A program made the position numbers and the translations under genes. A DNA stretch of 17,552 nt. Source: JASJHI01 sp965371355. GTDB lineage: Bacteria; Actinomycetota; Acidimicrobiia; Acidimicrobiales; Ilumatobacteraceae. Positions within the stretch are counted from its first letter, which is position 1. The number at the start of each line of letters is the position of its first letter. The stretch covers positions 1 through 17,552 of the forward strand of contig CBDUYD010000051.1 in the NCBI GenBank assembly GCA_965371355.1, in the 5' to 3' direction. The notes under the pieces are model-generated. The model worked only from the letters and a program-made list of their open reading frames with translations, had not been told where the DNA came from and made no database searches. This document shows, piece by piece, positions 6,301-13,609 of this stretch.

Positions 6301-7761
6301 ATGACCGTGCTCGACGATCGACCCGACACCGCTTCCGGCGGTGACGCCGACGGCTCTGACGAAAACGGATCGTCCGGGGGAGGCTCGGCGCTCGTCTACC
6401 TGGCGATCACCGGTGTGCTGATCGCGCTCGTCCTCGGGGTCTTCGCGGTCGGACTCGTCGCGCTGATCCGGGACGACGGCGGCGATGGCGGCGGCGGCGG
6501 AGCTTCGTCGACCGAACTGAACGTGCAGCTCAGCGAGTTCGCGATCTCCGGCGACCTCGCCGCACCCGAAGGCGATGTCACGCTCGACGTCGTCAACGCC
6601 GGCGCGATCGAGCACAACCTCGCCGTGCGCGGCACCGACATCACCACGCCGAACCTCCAGTCGAGAGGGGTGGCGACGCTGCCGCTCGGCGAGCTCGCGC
6701 CGGGCACCTACGAGCTGTTCTGCTCGATTGCAGGGCACGCAGAGTCGGGGATGGTCGCCGATCTCGTGGTCACCGAGGGTGGCGAGTCGCCCGCAGCGGC
6801 GGGAGACACCTCCGGTGCAGCGGGCGCCCACGGTGCCGACGAAGAGATCGACGGCACCGAGATGGACCGCATCATGGTCGAGTCGATGCTGGCATTTCCG
6901 ACCGAGACCGAGGGCATAGGCAACGAGATCCTCGAACCGACGATCCTCGACGATGGCACCAAGCAGTTCGAGTTGACCGCGGCGATCACCCCGTGGGAGG
7001 TCTCGCCCGGAGAGTTCGTCGACGCCTGGACGTACAACGGCATCGTGCCGGGCCCGCAGATCAAGGTCGACATCGGCGACAAGGTGCAGGTGATCCTGCA
7101 CAACGAGACCCCGATGGGCACCGACATCCACTGGCACGGCATCCACACGCCCAACGACCAGGACGGCGTGGCACCATTCACCCAGGACCCGATCGCTTCG
7201 GGTGAGACGTACACCTACGAGTTCGTGGCCGAGGATCCGGCGATCGGCATGTACCACGCCCACCTGCACAGCCAGGTCTCGGTGATCAACGGCATGTTCG
7301 CCGCATTCACGATCGGCGACAACCCACTGCCGCTCGGCAAGACGGTGTCGGGGGTCACGATCCCGGCCGACCTCGAGCCGGTCTTCGAAGAGCCGATGGT
7401 CCTCAACGACGCAGGCGTCATCGGGCTCACGTTGAACGGCAAGAGCTTCCCGGCGACCGAGCCGATCGTGATGACCGAGGGTGACTGGGGTGTGATCCAC
7501 TACTACAACGAGGGGCTGACGGCACACCCGATGCACCTCCACCAGTTCCCGCAGTTGGTGTACGCCAAGGACGGCATCCCGCTCGACAATCCCTACTGGG
7601 CCGACACGATCAATGTCGCTCCGGGCGAGCGTTACTCGGTCCTCTTCCAGGCCGACACGCCCGGGACGTGGGTGTACCACTGCCACATCCTCACCCACGT
7701 CGAACGCGACGAGGGCATGTTCGGGATGGTCACCGCGATCATCGTGCAGGAAGAGGCTTGA
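6301..7761 (+). CDS. Membrane-anchored multicopper oxidase with an extra N-terminal plastocyanin-like domain
   Basis: 486 residues. A hydrophobic anchor at about 29-56 is followed by a Gly-rich linker and a cupredoxin domain (about 70-158) with a full type 1 copper set: His105, Cys141, His146, Met151. The rest is a two-domain oxidase with laccase-type trinuclear ligands: HWH (277, 279), HAH (319, 321), HxxHxH (409, 412, 414) and HCH (460, 462), plus a second type 1 site His409, Cys461, His466 and Met473. It should oxidise a substrate or metal outside the membrane and reduce oxygen to water. Met473 lies 12 residues after the Cys instead of the usual 10. The eight paired His residues favour laccase-like chemistry over copper nitrite reductase. 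ATG 6301 is preferred over an in-frame TTG at 6283. It diverges from the TIR gene across 157 bp; no + promoter is convincing. Confidence 0.88.
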   Translation: MTVLDDRPDTASGGDADGSDENGSSGGGSALVYLAITGVLIALVLGVFAVGLVALIRDDGGDGGGGGASSTELNVQLSEFAISGDLAAPEGDVTLDVVNAGAIEHNLAVRGTDITTPNLQSRGVATLPLGELAPGTYELFCSIAGHAESGMVADLVVTEGGESPAAAGDTSGAAGAHGADEEIDGTEMDRIMVESMLAFPTETEGIGNEILEPTILDDGTKQFELTAAITPWEVSPGEFVDAWTYNGIVPGPQIKVDIGDKVQVILHNETPMGTDIHWHGIHTPNDQDGVAPFTQDPIASGETYTYEFVAEDPAIGMYHAHLHSQVSVINGMFAAFTIGDNPLPLGKTVSGVTIPADLEPVFEEPMVLNDAGVIGLTLNGKSFPATEPIVMTEGDWGVIHYYNEGLTAHPMHLHQFPQLVYAKDGIPLDNPYWADTINVAPGERYSVLFQADTPGTWVYHCHILTHVERDEGMFGMVTAIIVQEEA

Positions 7762-7776
7762 TCGGCGCGGCAGCGG

Positions 7777-9399
7777 TCAATCGAGACCGAGCCGGGCGAG
7801 CTGATCGCCCGGCGCCGAGACATCGGCGAGCGCGGTCCTGAGCATCTCGACCATCTCGTCCTCGAGGTTCTCGCCGGTGCGGTTCTCGACCTCGTCGGGG
7901 TCGACGTCGAGGTCGTAGAGGTGATGTCGGTCGAGCACATCGGCTCCACCGACCCAGAACGGGAGCACGTCGCCAGGATCGAACGGCTGACGGATCACCG
8001 GCACGTCCGAATCCGGCATATGGTCGAGTACCGCCCTCCGGTCGGGGTTCGGGAACGTTGCGAAGGCCTCGAGATCCCTGGTCACCGGCATCGTCGACCA
8101 CCGGTTCGACCACATCGAGAGCGGGAAGTTCTCTCCGACGGGCGCACGCGCGTACTTGCGCCTGCCGTCGGTGACCTGCACCCAGTTGCCGTACACGCCA
8201 CCGATCGCCGACTCCCTGATCGACGTAGCGGTCCCGTCGAGCAGCGGGAGCATCGAGACGCCGTGCGTGCGGTGGTCGAGCGTGACGCCGAACGTGTCGG
8301 CGATCGTCGCGTTGATGTCGACGTTCGTGGTCAGCGCATCACACCGCCCGGGTGCACGGCCGGGCCAGCGGATCATCAGCGGCATGTGCCCGAGTGGCTC
8401 GAACTGCGGCACCCCGGGCTTGCCCCACAGATCGTGGCGCGCATCGTCGCCGGGCATCCCGGTGGCGCGCTCGTCGCCGAGGTAGTGGCCGTGATCGGTG
8501 CACACGATCACCGCGGTCGTGTCCCACAGATCGTTGGCGTCGAGCTCGTCGAGCAGCGTGCCGAAGTGGTGGTCGATCATCGACAGCTTCGCCCCGTAGT
8601 TGGCGCGGATGTTGCGCGCCTGGGCGTCGGTCAGCACATCGCGTGACCTCCCGCCGACCACATAAGGCGGCCAGATGAGCCGTTCGTCGTCCCACGGTTC
8701 GTCGTCGTACATCGATGCCCACGGCTCGGGTGTGTCGAACGGCTCGTGCGGGTCGAACTCGTCGACGAAGAGAAACCAGCCGTCGTGCATCTGCGCTGCT
8801 GTCCGCAGCCATGACGCGGCGGCGCGCATCGTCGCCGGTCCGGGGAAGTCGTCCTCGGCGCGGAACCACGATCTGCTGTCGTCGTAGTGGCGCCTCCCGA
8901 ACCGGTCGTCGTCGATCCCGAGGCGCGAGCGGAGGTACCAGCCGCCATCGACCGCCGGCGGGAGGCGTGGCGCGCCGATCGCCGTCGGATCGGGCGATGT
9001 TCGCCATGGATCGCCCTCGTGCCCCCGCAGGTACGCCCAGCCACCGAAATCGGTGTGGTAGTTCTCGCCGCCCGTCTCGAAGAGGTGGGGATGGTCCGAC
9101 ACGAGCATCGTCGTGACGCCGCCGCGGCGGAGCGATGCGGTGATCGACTCCTCCCACAGCTCGATCGAGCCCCACGGCTTCCAGAGGAAATCGAGCGCGC
9201 CGCAGAGGATGTCGTGGCGGGCCGGCATGCACGGCAGCGAGCCCGTGACGTGGTTCGTGAACCGGGTGCTCGCGGCGGCGAAGCGGTCGAGGTTGGGCGT
9301 CGCGAACTCGGTGCCTCCGTAGCTGCCCAGCATGTGCCGGTTCAGCGAGTCGAGCAGGACGACGACGAGGTTTTCCGGCATCGGATCCGGGTCGGTCAT
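7777..9399 (-). CDS. Type I sulfatase (formylglycine-dependent, Cys type)
   Basis: 540-residue alkaline-phosphatase-superfamily hydrolase predicted to cleave sulfate esters. The metal-binding N-terminus reads VVVLLDSLNRHMLGSYG (Asp17), and SLPCMPAR gives the CxPxR modification motif with Cys57, Pro59 and Arg61, so Cys57 should be converted to formylglycine by a separate enzyme that is not in this window. Further family signatures are FVDEFDPHEPF (211-221), TDHGHYLGD (301-309, metal ligands Asp302/His303) and Lys327 in GKPG. No signal peptide is seen, so a cytoplasmic location is likely. The frame is open to 9744, but ATG 9399 is chosen: a TACCGT -10 (complement of 9406-9411) ends 6 nt before it and the fold starts soon after; Met7 (9381) is the alternative. 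It converges on the oxidase gene with a 15-bp gap and diverges from a lipoprotein gene. Confidence 0.9.
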   Translation of the reverse strand: MTDPDPMPENLVVVLLDSLNRHMLGSYGGTEFATPNLDRFAAASTRFTNHVTGSLPCMPARHDILCGALDFLWKPWGSIELWEESITASLRRGGVTTMLVSDHPHLFETGGENYHTDFGGWAYLRGHEGDPWRTSPDPTAIGAPRLPPAVDGGWYLRSRLGIDDDRFGRRHYDDSRSWFRAEDDFPGPATMRAAASWLRTAAQMHDGWFLFVDEFDPHEPFDTPEPWASMYDDEPWDDERLIWPPYVVGGRSRDVLTDAQARNIRANYGAKLSMIDHHFGTLLDELDANDLWDTTAVIVCTDHGHYLGDERATGMPGDDARHDLWGKPGVPQFEPLGHMPLMIRWPGRAPGRCDALTTNVDINATIADTFGVTLDHRTHGVSMLPLLDGTATSIRESAIGGVYGNWVQVTDGRRKYARAPVGENFPLSMWSNRWSTMPVTRDLEAFATFPNPDRRAVLDHMPDSDVPVIRQPFDPGDVLPFWVGGADVLDRHHLYDLDVDPDEVENRTGENLEDEMVEMLRTALADVSAPGDQLARLGLD

Positions 9400-9405
9400 G
9401 CGGTG

Positions 9406-9411
9406 ACGGTA
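9406..9411 (-). promoter_or_regulatory. -10 box of a predicted leaderless sulfatase mRNA
   Basis: TACCGT on the - strand ends 6 nt before ATG 9399. It is the same hexamer as in the palindrome at 4105-4116. No clear -35 lies 16-18 nt further upstream. Confidence 0.55.
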
Positions 9412-9459
9412 GCGCCCGGCACAGGCCGGGTTCGCTTCTCGCGGAGCGGCCTGTTCTGC

Positions 9460-9465
9460 AACACT
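9460..9465 (+). promoter_or_regulatory. Weak -10-like box before the lipoprotein gene
   Basis: AACACT ends 7 nt before ATG 9473 and keeps the A2 and T6 of TANNNT. No Shine-Dalgarno precedes the start, so a leaderless transcript is plausible but less certain than for the neighbours. Confidence 0.3.
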
Positions 9466-9472
9466 CGGCGCG

Positions 9473-10240
9473 ATGACAATGCGGCGGGCCCCCATCGGAG
9501 TGACGCTTCTCGGCGCCCTTTCACTCGCCCTGGCGCTCGCAGCGTGCGGCGGCGGCGACGAGGCGGTGGACGACTCCACTGCGGTGACGGAGGCCCTCGT
9601 CACGACCGTCGCCGACACCGAGCCCCCGTCGAGCGTTACCGAGGCGACCGCGACCGAGGCAACCGAGCTCGAGACCACGACCACTTCCGAGGCGCCGGAA
9701 GCACCCGACGACACGGCCTCGCCCGCGTCCGATCCACCGACCACCGACGCCCAACTCTCGGCCGTGCCTGCACAGGATCTCGACGGCGCGTGCCTGGTCG
9801 GAGAATGGGTGGTGACCGAAGACGAGATGAATGCCTTCTACGAGGGCGTCACCGCTACGCTCAGCGTCCCGTTGACGATCAGCGTGGAGGGATCCGCGCC
9901 TATCACGTTCAGGGCCGACCACACGTACGCTTGGGCTCCCGCGTTCACCTTGACCGTCGAGGTCGTCGGGCAGGTCGGCACCGGAGTCTCCGGAGGGAGC
10001 ATCATCGGCGACTGGTCGGCCGCCGATGGGACGTTGACTACGTCATCCGAGGTGAACGCACTCGAGGTCGAGGTGACGGTCGCGGGCGTGACGCTCGACG
10101 AGAGCGACTTCGCGAACGGACTGCTCAACAGCTCACCCGTCAACGGCGTGACCTACTCGTGCGACGGGCCGACGCCGGTGTTGAACTTCCTGACCGGCGA
10201 TCCCGATGTGACCGTTCCCATCTCGTTGGAGCCGGCCTGA
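9473..10240 (+). CDS. Predicted secreted lipoprotein, unknown function
   Basis: 255 residues, not recognised. The N-terminus MTMRRAPIGVTLLG.. is a signal peptide with a lipobox ending LALAAC, so Cys25 should be lipidated and the protein tethered outside the cytoplasmic membrane. A low-complexity Thr/Glu/Ala/Pro-rich spacer spans about 28-100. The folded part (about 104-240) begins CLVGEW and is rich in alternating hydrophobic beta strands, ending at TYSCDGPTP; Cys107 and Cys230 could form a disulfide closing a beta-barrel-like domain. GxW at its start loosely recalls calycin or lipid-binding folds, which is only a guess. Two in-frame ATGs (9473 and 9479) are possible. A gamma-glutamylcyclotransferase-like frame follows after 5 bp, so the two are probably co-transcribed. 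Confidence 0.8.
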   Translation: MTMRRAPIGVTLLGALSLALALAACGGGDEAVDDSTAVTEALVTTVADTEPPSSVTEATATEATELETTTTSEAPEAPDDTASPASDPPTTDAQLSAVPAQDLDGACLVGEWVVTEDEMNAFYEGVTATLSVPLTISVEGSAPITFRADHTYAWAPAFTLTVEVVGQVGTGVSGGSIIGDWSAADGTLTTSSEVNALEVEVTVAGVTLDESDFANGLLNSSPVNGVTYSCDGPTPVLNFLTGDPDVTVPISLEPA

Positions 10241-10245
10241 ACCGG

Positions 10246-10611
10246 TTGGTCCGTCATCTATTCGTGTACGGCACGCTGCTGCCGGGCGAGGTTCGCTGGC
10301 CGCTGCTCGCGCCGTACGTGATCGACACGGGCACCGACGACTCGGCGTCGGGCACCCTGTACGACACGGGCCTCGACTATCCCGCCGCCGTGTTCGGCAG
10401 CGACATGGTCATCGCCGGTCGCACGTTCGCGATCGCGCCGGCGCTCCGCGACGAGTGCCTCGACCACCTCGACATCGTCGAGGGCACGGTAGGCGGCCTG
10501 TACTCGAGGATCGTCGTCACCACCGGCCGCGGCGTCACGGCCTGGACCTATCAGTACGGCGGCGGTCTCGACCTCACCCCGATCCACTCCGGCGACTGGC
10601 GAAGCCGCTGA
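10246..10611 (+). CDS. Gamma-glutamylcyclotransferase / AIG2-like protein
   Basis: About 121 residues, normal for the small GGCT-like fold. The substrate loop HLFVYGTLLPGE sits at residues 4-15, and LDHLDIVEGTVGGLYSR (72-88) carries the DxxEG motif whose Glu79 is the expected acid/base, followed by the conserved Gly-x-Tyr-x-Arg. Family members cyclise gamma-glutamyl groups to 5-oxoproline or act on related amide substrates; the exact substrate is unknown. There is no ATG before the first strand. TTG at 10246 is the best start, 5 nt after the lipoprotein stop; an in-frame CTG at 10237 is less likely. It probably depends on translation or transcription from the lipoprotein gene. The stop at 10611 is followed by the tandem 52-bp repeats. 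Confidence 0.8.
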   Translation: MVRHLFVYGTLLPGEVRWPLLAPYVIDTGTDDSASGTLYDTGLDYPAAVFGSDMVIAGRTFAIAPALRDECLDHLDIVEGTVGGLYSRIVVTTGRGVTAWTYQYGGGLDLTPIHSGDWRSR

Positions 10612-10627
10612 CCCGTCCGTCCGCCCA

Positions 10628-10679
10628 TTCTGTGTACGTTTCTTCCCGCTCAGCGCGACATGGCGTACAAGTTTCGGGG
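10628..10679. repeat. 52-bp intergenic repeat, copy A
   Basis: It matches copy B exactly 60 bp further on at 50 of 52 positions (differences at 10636 and 10651). Outer arms TGTACG (10633-10638) and CGTACA (10664-10669) are inverted repeats, and a CCCGCT/AGCG dyad lies at the centre. It sits between two convergent genes. A frame reads through it on the - strand but has no coding support. Confidence 0.85.
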
Positions 10680-10687
10680 GCTTCCGG

Positions 10688-10739
10688 TTCTGTGTGCGTT
10701 TCTTCCCGCTGAGCGCGACATGGCGTACAAGTTTCGGGG
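10688..10739. repeat. 52-bp intergenic repeat, copy B
   Basis: Direct tandem partner of copy A with an 8-bp spacer. The central dyad TCCCGCT-G-AGCGCGA pairs at all but one position. Together A and B fill most of the 164-bp gap between the GGCT-like gene and the acyl-CoA dehydrogenase gene; the remaining 10740-10775 is G-rich with nothing recognisable. Confidence 0.85.
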
Positions 10740-10775
10740 TGAGGGTCGGGGTGGGGAAGGTTGGGGGAGGCGGTT

Positions 10776-12011
10776 TCAGTTGCGGGGGACGTCGGTGAAG
10801 GGGATGGCCCGATCCGGTGAGGGCTCGCGCGGGAGTCCGAGGATGTTCTCGCCGATGATGTTGCGCTGGATCTCGTCGGTCCCGCCGGCGATCGACTGCG
10901 CCGGCGTCGAGACCAGCACCTCGGCGATCAGGTCGTGGGCCGGATCGCCCGTTGCTCGCAGCATGCCTTCGGCGCCGGCAATGCCGGTGTGAGCCGTGTG
11001 ACACCGTCGAGCGAGTTCGGACGCGGCGAGCTTGCCGAGCGAACCCTCCGGCCCCGGCGCCTTGCCGAGTTCTCTGGTACGCCGAGCCCGCGCCGCGGTC
11101 CACTCACCGACCATCCGAAACTCCAGCGCGTCGGTGAGCAGCCGCCGGATCGGGGGATCGTCTTGCACTCCTGCCGCCCTGGCACGTTCGATCAACAGGT
11201 CGGCACGACCGGCGCGCTGCGGATACCACACGTAGGTCCGAAGATGCTCGTCGGCCTCCGCTTTCGCCTCGAGTACAGCTCGCGCCCGCGGCCGATCCGG
11301 CATGTCGAGCTTGCGCATCGTGGCGAAGGTCCGCTCGTGCATCAACGTCGCCCGCGCCACCCGCCAGCCGTCGCCGACGTCGCCGATCACGTTCCGGTGT
11401 GCGACGCGGCACTCGGTGAGGAACACCTCGTTGAACGACGAGTACTCGTTCATCTGGCGGATCGGCCGCACTTCGATCCCCGCCTGGTGCATCGGGAGGG
11501 CGAAGTAGGTGATCCCGGCGTGTTTGGGGACGTCCCATGACGTGCGGGCGATCAACATCGCCATGTCGGCGTGGTGGGCGCTGGTGTTCCAGACCTTCTG
11601 GCCGCTGATCACCCAGTCGTCGCCGTCGCGCTCGGCGGTCGTCGTCAGCCCGGCGAGGTCGGAGCCGGCGCCGGGCTCACTGAACAGTTGGCACCAGGTC
11701 ATCGCTCCCGTGATCGTGGGCGCGAGCAGCCGCCGCTTCAGGTCGTCGGAGCCGTGCTCGACGATCGTCGGCGCGGCCAGCCCCATCCCACCGCCCAACG
11801 GGACGCCGACACCTCCGGCGTGCCGGATCGCGTCGTGGACGACCCTGTCGGCCCACACCGGGAGGCCGCGCCCGTACCACTCGGTCGGCCACGAGGGCAC
11901 CGCCCATCCCGACTCGAGCAATCGCTCTCGCCATGCGAGCAGCGGCAGATCCGGATCCCAGGCCAGGTCGATCCAGTCCAGGACCTCGGCCCGTACCTCG
12001 TCGGCGTTCAC
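10776..12011 (-). CDS. Acyl-CoA dehydrogenase (FadE type)
   Basis: 411 residues, a normal length. It should oxidise an acyl-CoA thioester to the 2-enoyl-CoA with FAD, passing electrons to an electron-transfer flavoprotein. The FAD/substrate signature is WCQLFSEPGAGSDLAGL followed by WVISGQKVWNTSAHHA, and the C-terminal signature is AGGTDEIQRNIIGENILGLPREP. At the position of the medium-chain catalytic Glu (YEGT) this protein has Gly376 (AGGT), as in many actinobacterial relatives, so the base must come from elsewhere or from a partner subunit. The frame is open to 12176, but GTG 12011 is chosen because a TACCAT -10 ends 7 nt before it and the upstream residues are unlike the family. It diverges from the dienelactone hydrolase gene across 30 bp, suggesting shared control. 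Substrate class is unknown. Confidence 0.9.
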   Translation of the reverse strand: MNADEVRAEVLDWIDLAWDPDLPLLAWRERLLESGWAVPSWPTEWYGRGLPVWADRVVHDAIRHAGGVGVPLGGGMGLAAPTIVEHGSDDLKRRLLAPTITGAMTWCQLFSEPGAGSDLAGLTTTAERDGDDWVISGQKVWNTSAHHADMAMLIARTSWDVPKHAGITYFALPMHQAGIEVRPIRQMNEYSSFNEVFLTECRVAHRNVIGDVGDGWRVARATLMHERTFATMRKLDMPDRPRARAVLEAKAEADEHLRTYVWYPQRAGRADLLIERARAAGVQDDPPIRRLLTDALEFRMVGEWTAARARRTRELGKAPGPEGSLGKLAASELARRCHTAHTGIAGAEGMLRATGDPAHDLIAEVLVSTPAQSIAGGTDEIQRNIIGENILGLPREPSPDRAIPFTDVPRN

Positions 12012-12018
12012 GACGGGG

Positions 12019-12024
12019 ATGGTA
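12019..12024 (-). promoter_or_regulatory. -10 box of a predicted leaderless acyl-CoA dehydrogenase mRNA
   Basis: TACCAT on the - strand ends 7 nt before GTG 12011. It overlaps the hexameric palindrome GGTACC (12021-12026) in the centre of the divergent gap. Confidence 0.55.
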
Positions 12025-12028
12025 CCGA

Positions 12029-12034
12029 TACTGT
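12029..12034 (+). promoter_or_regulatory. -10 box of a predicted leaderless dienelactone hydrolase mRNA
   Basis: TACTGT on the + strand ends 7 nt before GTG 12042. With the opposing box at 12019-12024 it forms a compact divergent promoter pair within 30 bp. Confidence 0.55.
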
Positions 12035-12041
12035 CGCCCGG

Positions 12042-12785
12042 GTGATCGAGACCGAGACACACATCGAGACGACCGACGGATCGATGGGAACCTTCATCGT
12101 CCACCCCGACGACGGCGAGGCACACCCGGTCGTGCTGTTCCTGATGGACGCGCCGGGCAAGCGACCGCTGCTGCACGACATGGCCCGCCGGCTCGCGTCC
12201 AACGGCTACTACGTGATGTTGCCGAACCTCTACTACCGCGCGACACCTTCCTTCGAACTCGACTTCACGAACAGGGAGTCATACGAGACGATGGGCGAGC
12301 TGATGTCGGCCGTCGGCAACCGGATGATCGGCCGGGATGCGAGCGAGCTGATCGCCCACGCCGATGCCGACGATTGCGCGGATGCTGCGCGCGTCGGCGT
12401 CGTCGGGTACTGCATGAGCGGCCCCTTCGCCGTCTGGATCGCCGCCGAACTGTCCGACGTGGTGAAAGCGGCGGCCTCCTTCTACGGCGTCCGCCTCCAC
12501 GTCGACACGCCCGACTCTCCCCATCTACGGCTCGCCGAGATCGTCGGCGAGCTGTACATCGGCGCCGCTGAGCACGACGACTACATACCTCTCGAGATGG
12601 TCGATCGCTTCGAGGCAGCGATGCAGGCCGCGGGTACGCGTGGCCGTGTCGAGCGCTACTGGGGAACCGACCACGGCTTCGCCTTCGACGATCGTCCCGC
12701 CTACGACGCGACCGCCGACGAACGCCACTGGGCTGCTCTGCTCGACCTGTTCGCCCGCAACCTCCGCCAGCAGGACCATGTCTGA
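12042..12785 (+). CDS. Dienelactone hydrolase family protein
   Basis: 247-residue alpha/beta hydrolase of the dienelactone hydrolase family, which opens lactones or cleaves related esters. The nucleophile is Cys124 in GYCMSGPFA, with the acid at Asp179 or Asp180 (AAEHDDYIP) and His211 in WGTDHGFAF, so the Cys-Asp-His triad is complete. The N-terminal strand pair MGTFIVHPDD.. and HPVVLFLMDAPGKR is typical. GTG 12042 is chosen over the longer open frame from 11571: a TACTGT -10 ends 7 nt before it, and the upstream frame is antisense to the dehydrogenase. Its last eight bases overlap the start of the crotonase gene, so the two are translationally coupled. It may act on an intermediate of aromatic or cyclic compound breakdown; this is inferred from family and context only. 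Confidence 0.87.
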   Translation: MIETETHIETTDGSMGTFIVHPDDGEAHPVVLFLMDAPGKRPLLHDMARRLASNGYYVMLPNLYYRATPSFELDFTNRESYETMGELMSAVGNRMIGRDASELIAHADADDCADAARVGVVGYCMSGPFAVWIAAELSDVVKAAASFYGVRLHVDTPDSPHLRLAEIVGELYIGAAEHDDYIPLEMVDRFEAAMQAAGTRGRVERYWGTDHGFAFDDRPAYDATADERHWAALLDLFARNLRQQDHV

Positions 12786-13560
12786 CGAGCCGGTTGCAGA
12801 TCGGGTCCGAGTGCCGGTCGGGGTCACGGTCGGAGGCGATCACGTCGCCGAGGTGCGGCTGAATCGGCCGCCGAACAACTTCTTCTCGCTGCGGATGATC
12901 GAGGGTGTGGCAGAGGCGCTGGAGGCACTCGACGGCGACCCCGACTGTCGGGCGATCGTGTTGTCGGCCGCGGGCAAGCACTTCTGCGCAGGAGCCGACT
13001 TCTCATCGACCGAGACCTACACCACCGGTGATCTCTATTCCGCCGCGGCGCGCCTGTTCCGCACGACCAAGCCGGTCGTCGCGGCGGTGCAGGGAGCGGC
13101 GATCGGCGGAGGGCTCGGGCTGGCCCTCGCCGCCGACTTCCGCGTCGCCGCGCCCGAGGCCCGTTTCAGCGCCAACTTCGCCCGGCTCGGCTTCCACCAG
13201 GGCTTCGGGCTGAGCGTTACGCTCCCCAACCTCGTCGGGCAGCAGCGGGCCGCGGAGCTGCTCTACACCGGCCGGCGCATCACCGGCACCGAGGCGAACG
13301 AGATCGGCCTGACCGACGGTCTCGTGCCGCTCGACGAACTGGACCGCGCGGCGCATGACCTCGCCGCCGAGATCGCCGGATCGGCGCCCCTCGCCGTGCA
13401 GTCGATCCGCGCCACGCTGCGCGGCGATCTGGCGAAGCGGATCGTCGCCGCCACCGATCATGAACTCGCCGAACAGGACCGACTCCGGCTGACGGACGAC
13501 TTCGCCGAGGGCACCCGCGCGATGGCCGATCGCCGCCCGCCCGACTTCACAGGTCGGTAG
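12778..13560 (+). CDS. Crotonase-superfamily (enoyl-CoA hydratase-like) protein lacking both classical catalytic glutamates
   Basis: 260 residues. The first oxyanion segment is GKHFCAGADF (66-75) and the second is AAIGGGLGLALAADFRVAAP (107-126), followed by the family C-terminus TDDFAEGTRAMADRRPPDFTG. Aligned without gaps to the rat mitochondrial hydratase as I recall it (GGGCE...GQPE), the two catalytic glutamates correspond to Gly114 and Phe134. The CoA-binding scaffold is intact, so another crotonase reaction (isomerisation, hydrolysis, decarboxylation) or a scaffold role is more likely than classical hydration. ATG 12778 overlaps the hydrolase stop by 8 nt (ATGTCTGA), implying coupled translation; the longer upstream frame overlaps the hydrolase and is rejected. 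A degenerate 52-bp repeat follows the stop. Confidence 0.87.
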   Translation: MSDEPVADRVRVPVGVTVGGDHVAEVRLNRPPNNFFSLRMIEGVAEALEALDGDPDCRAIVLSAAGKHFCAGADFSSTETYTTGDLYSAAARLFRTTKPVVAAVQGAAIGGGLGLALAADFRVAAPEARFSANFARLGFHQGFGLSVTLPNLVGQQRAAELLYTGRRITGTEANEIGLTDGLVPLDELDRAAHDLAAEIAGSAPLAVQSIRATLRGDLAKRIVAATDHELAEQDRLRLTDDFAEGTRAMADRRPPDFTGR

Positions 13561-13609
13561 GCGGCGTAGCAGGTCGAGAACCAGCCGTTCCACAGATCCC
13601 GATCCGACG

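Noticed and set aside
6190..7698. 502-codon open frame antisense to the multicopper oxidase
   Set aside because: Low-complexity His/Arg/Asp/Val composition with no family motif; the oxidase copper ligands fix the real frame.
6301..7761. Copper nitrite reductase assignment for the multicopper oxidase
   Set aside because: Four paired His motifs form a laccase-type trinuclear site, and the second type 1 site lies in the last domain.
9400..9744. N-terminal extension of the sulfatase to 9744
   Set aside because: The added residues are Ser/Ala/Val-rich antisense of the lipoprotein gene, and a -10 box lies 6 nt before ATG 9399.
10628..10739. Reading the paired 52-bp repeats as coding or as a CRISPR array
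   Set aside because: The - strand frame gives only a repeated short peptide with no start signal; two units with an 8-bp gap lack CRISPR spacers and no cas genes are present.
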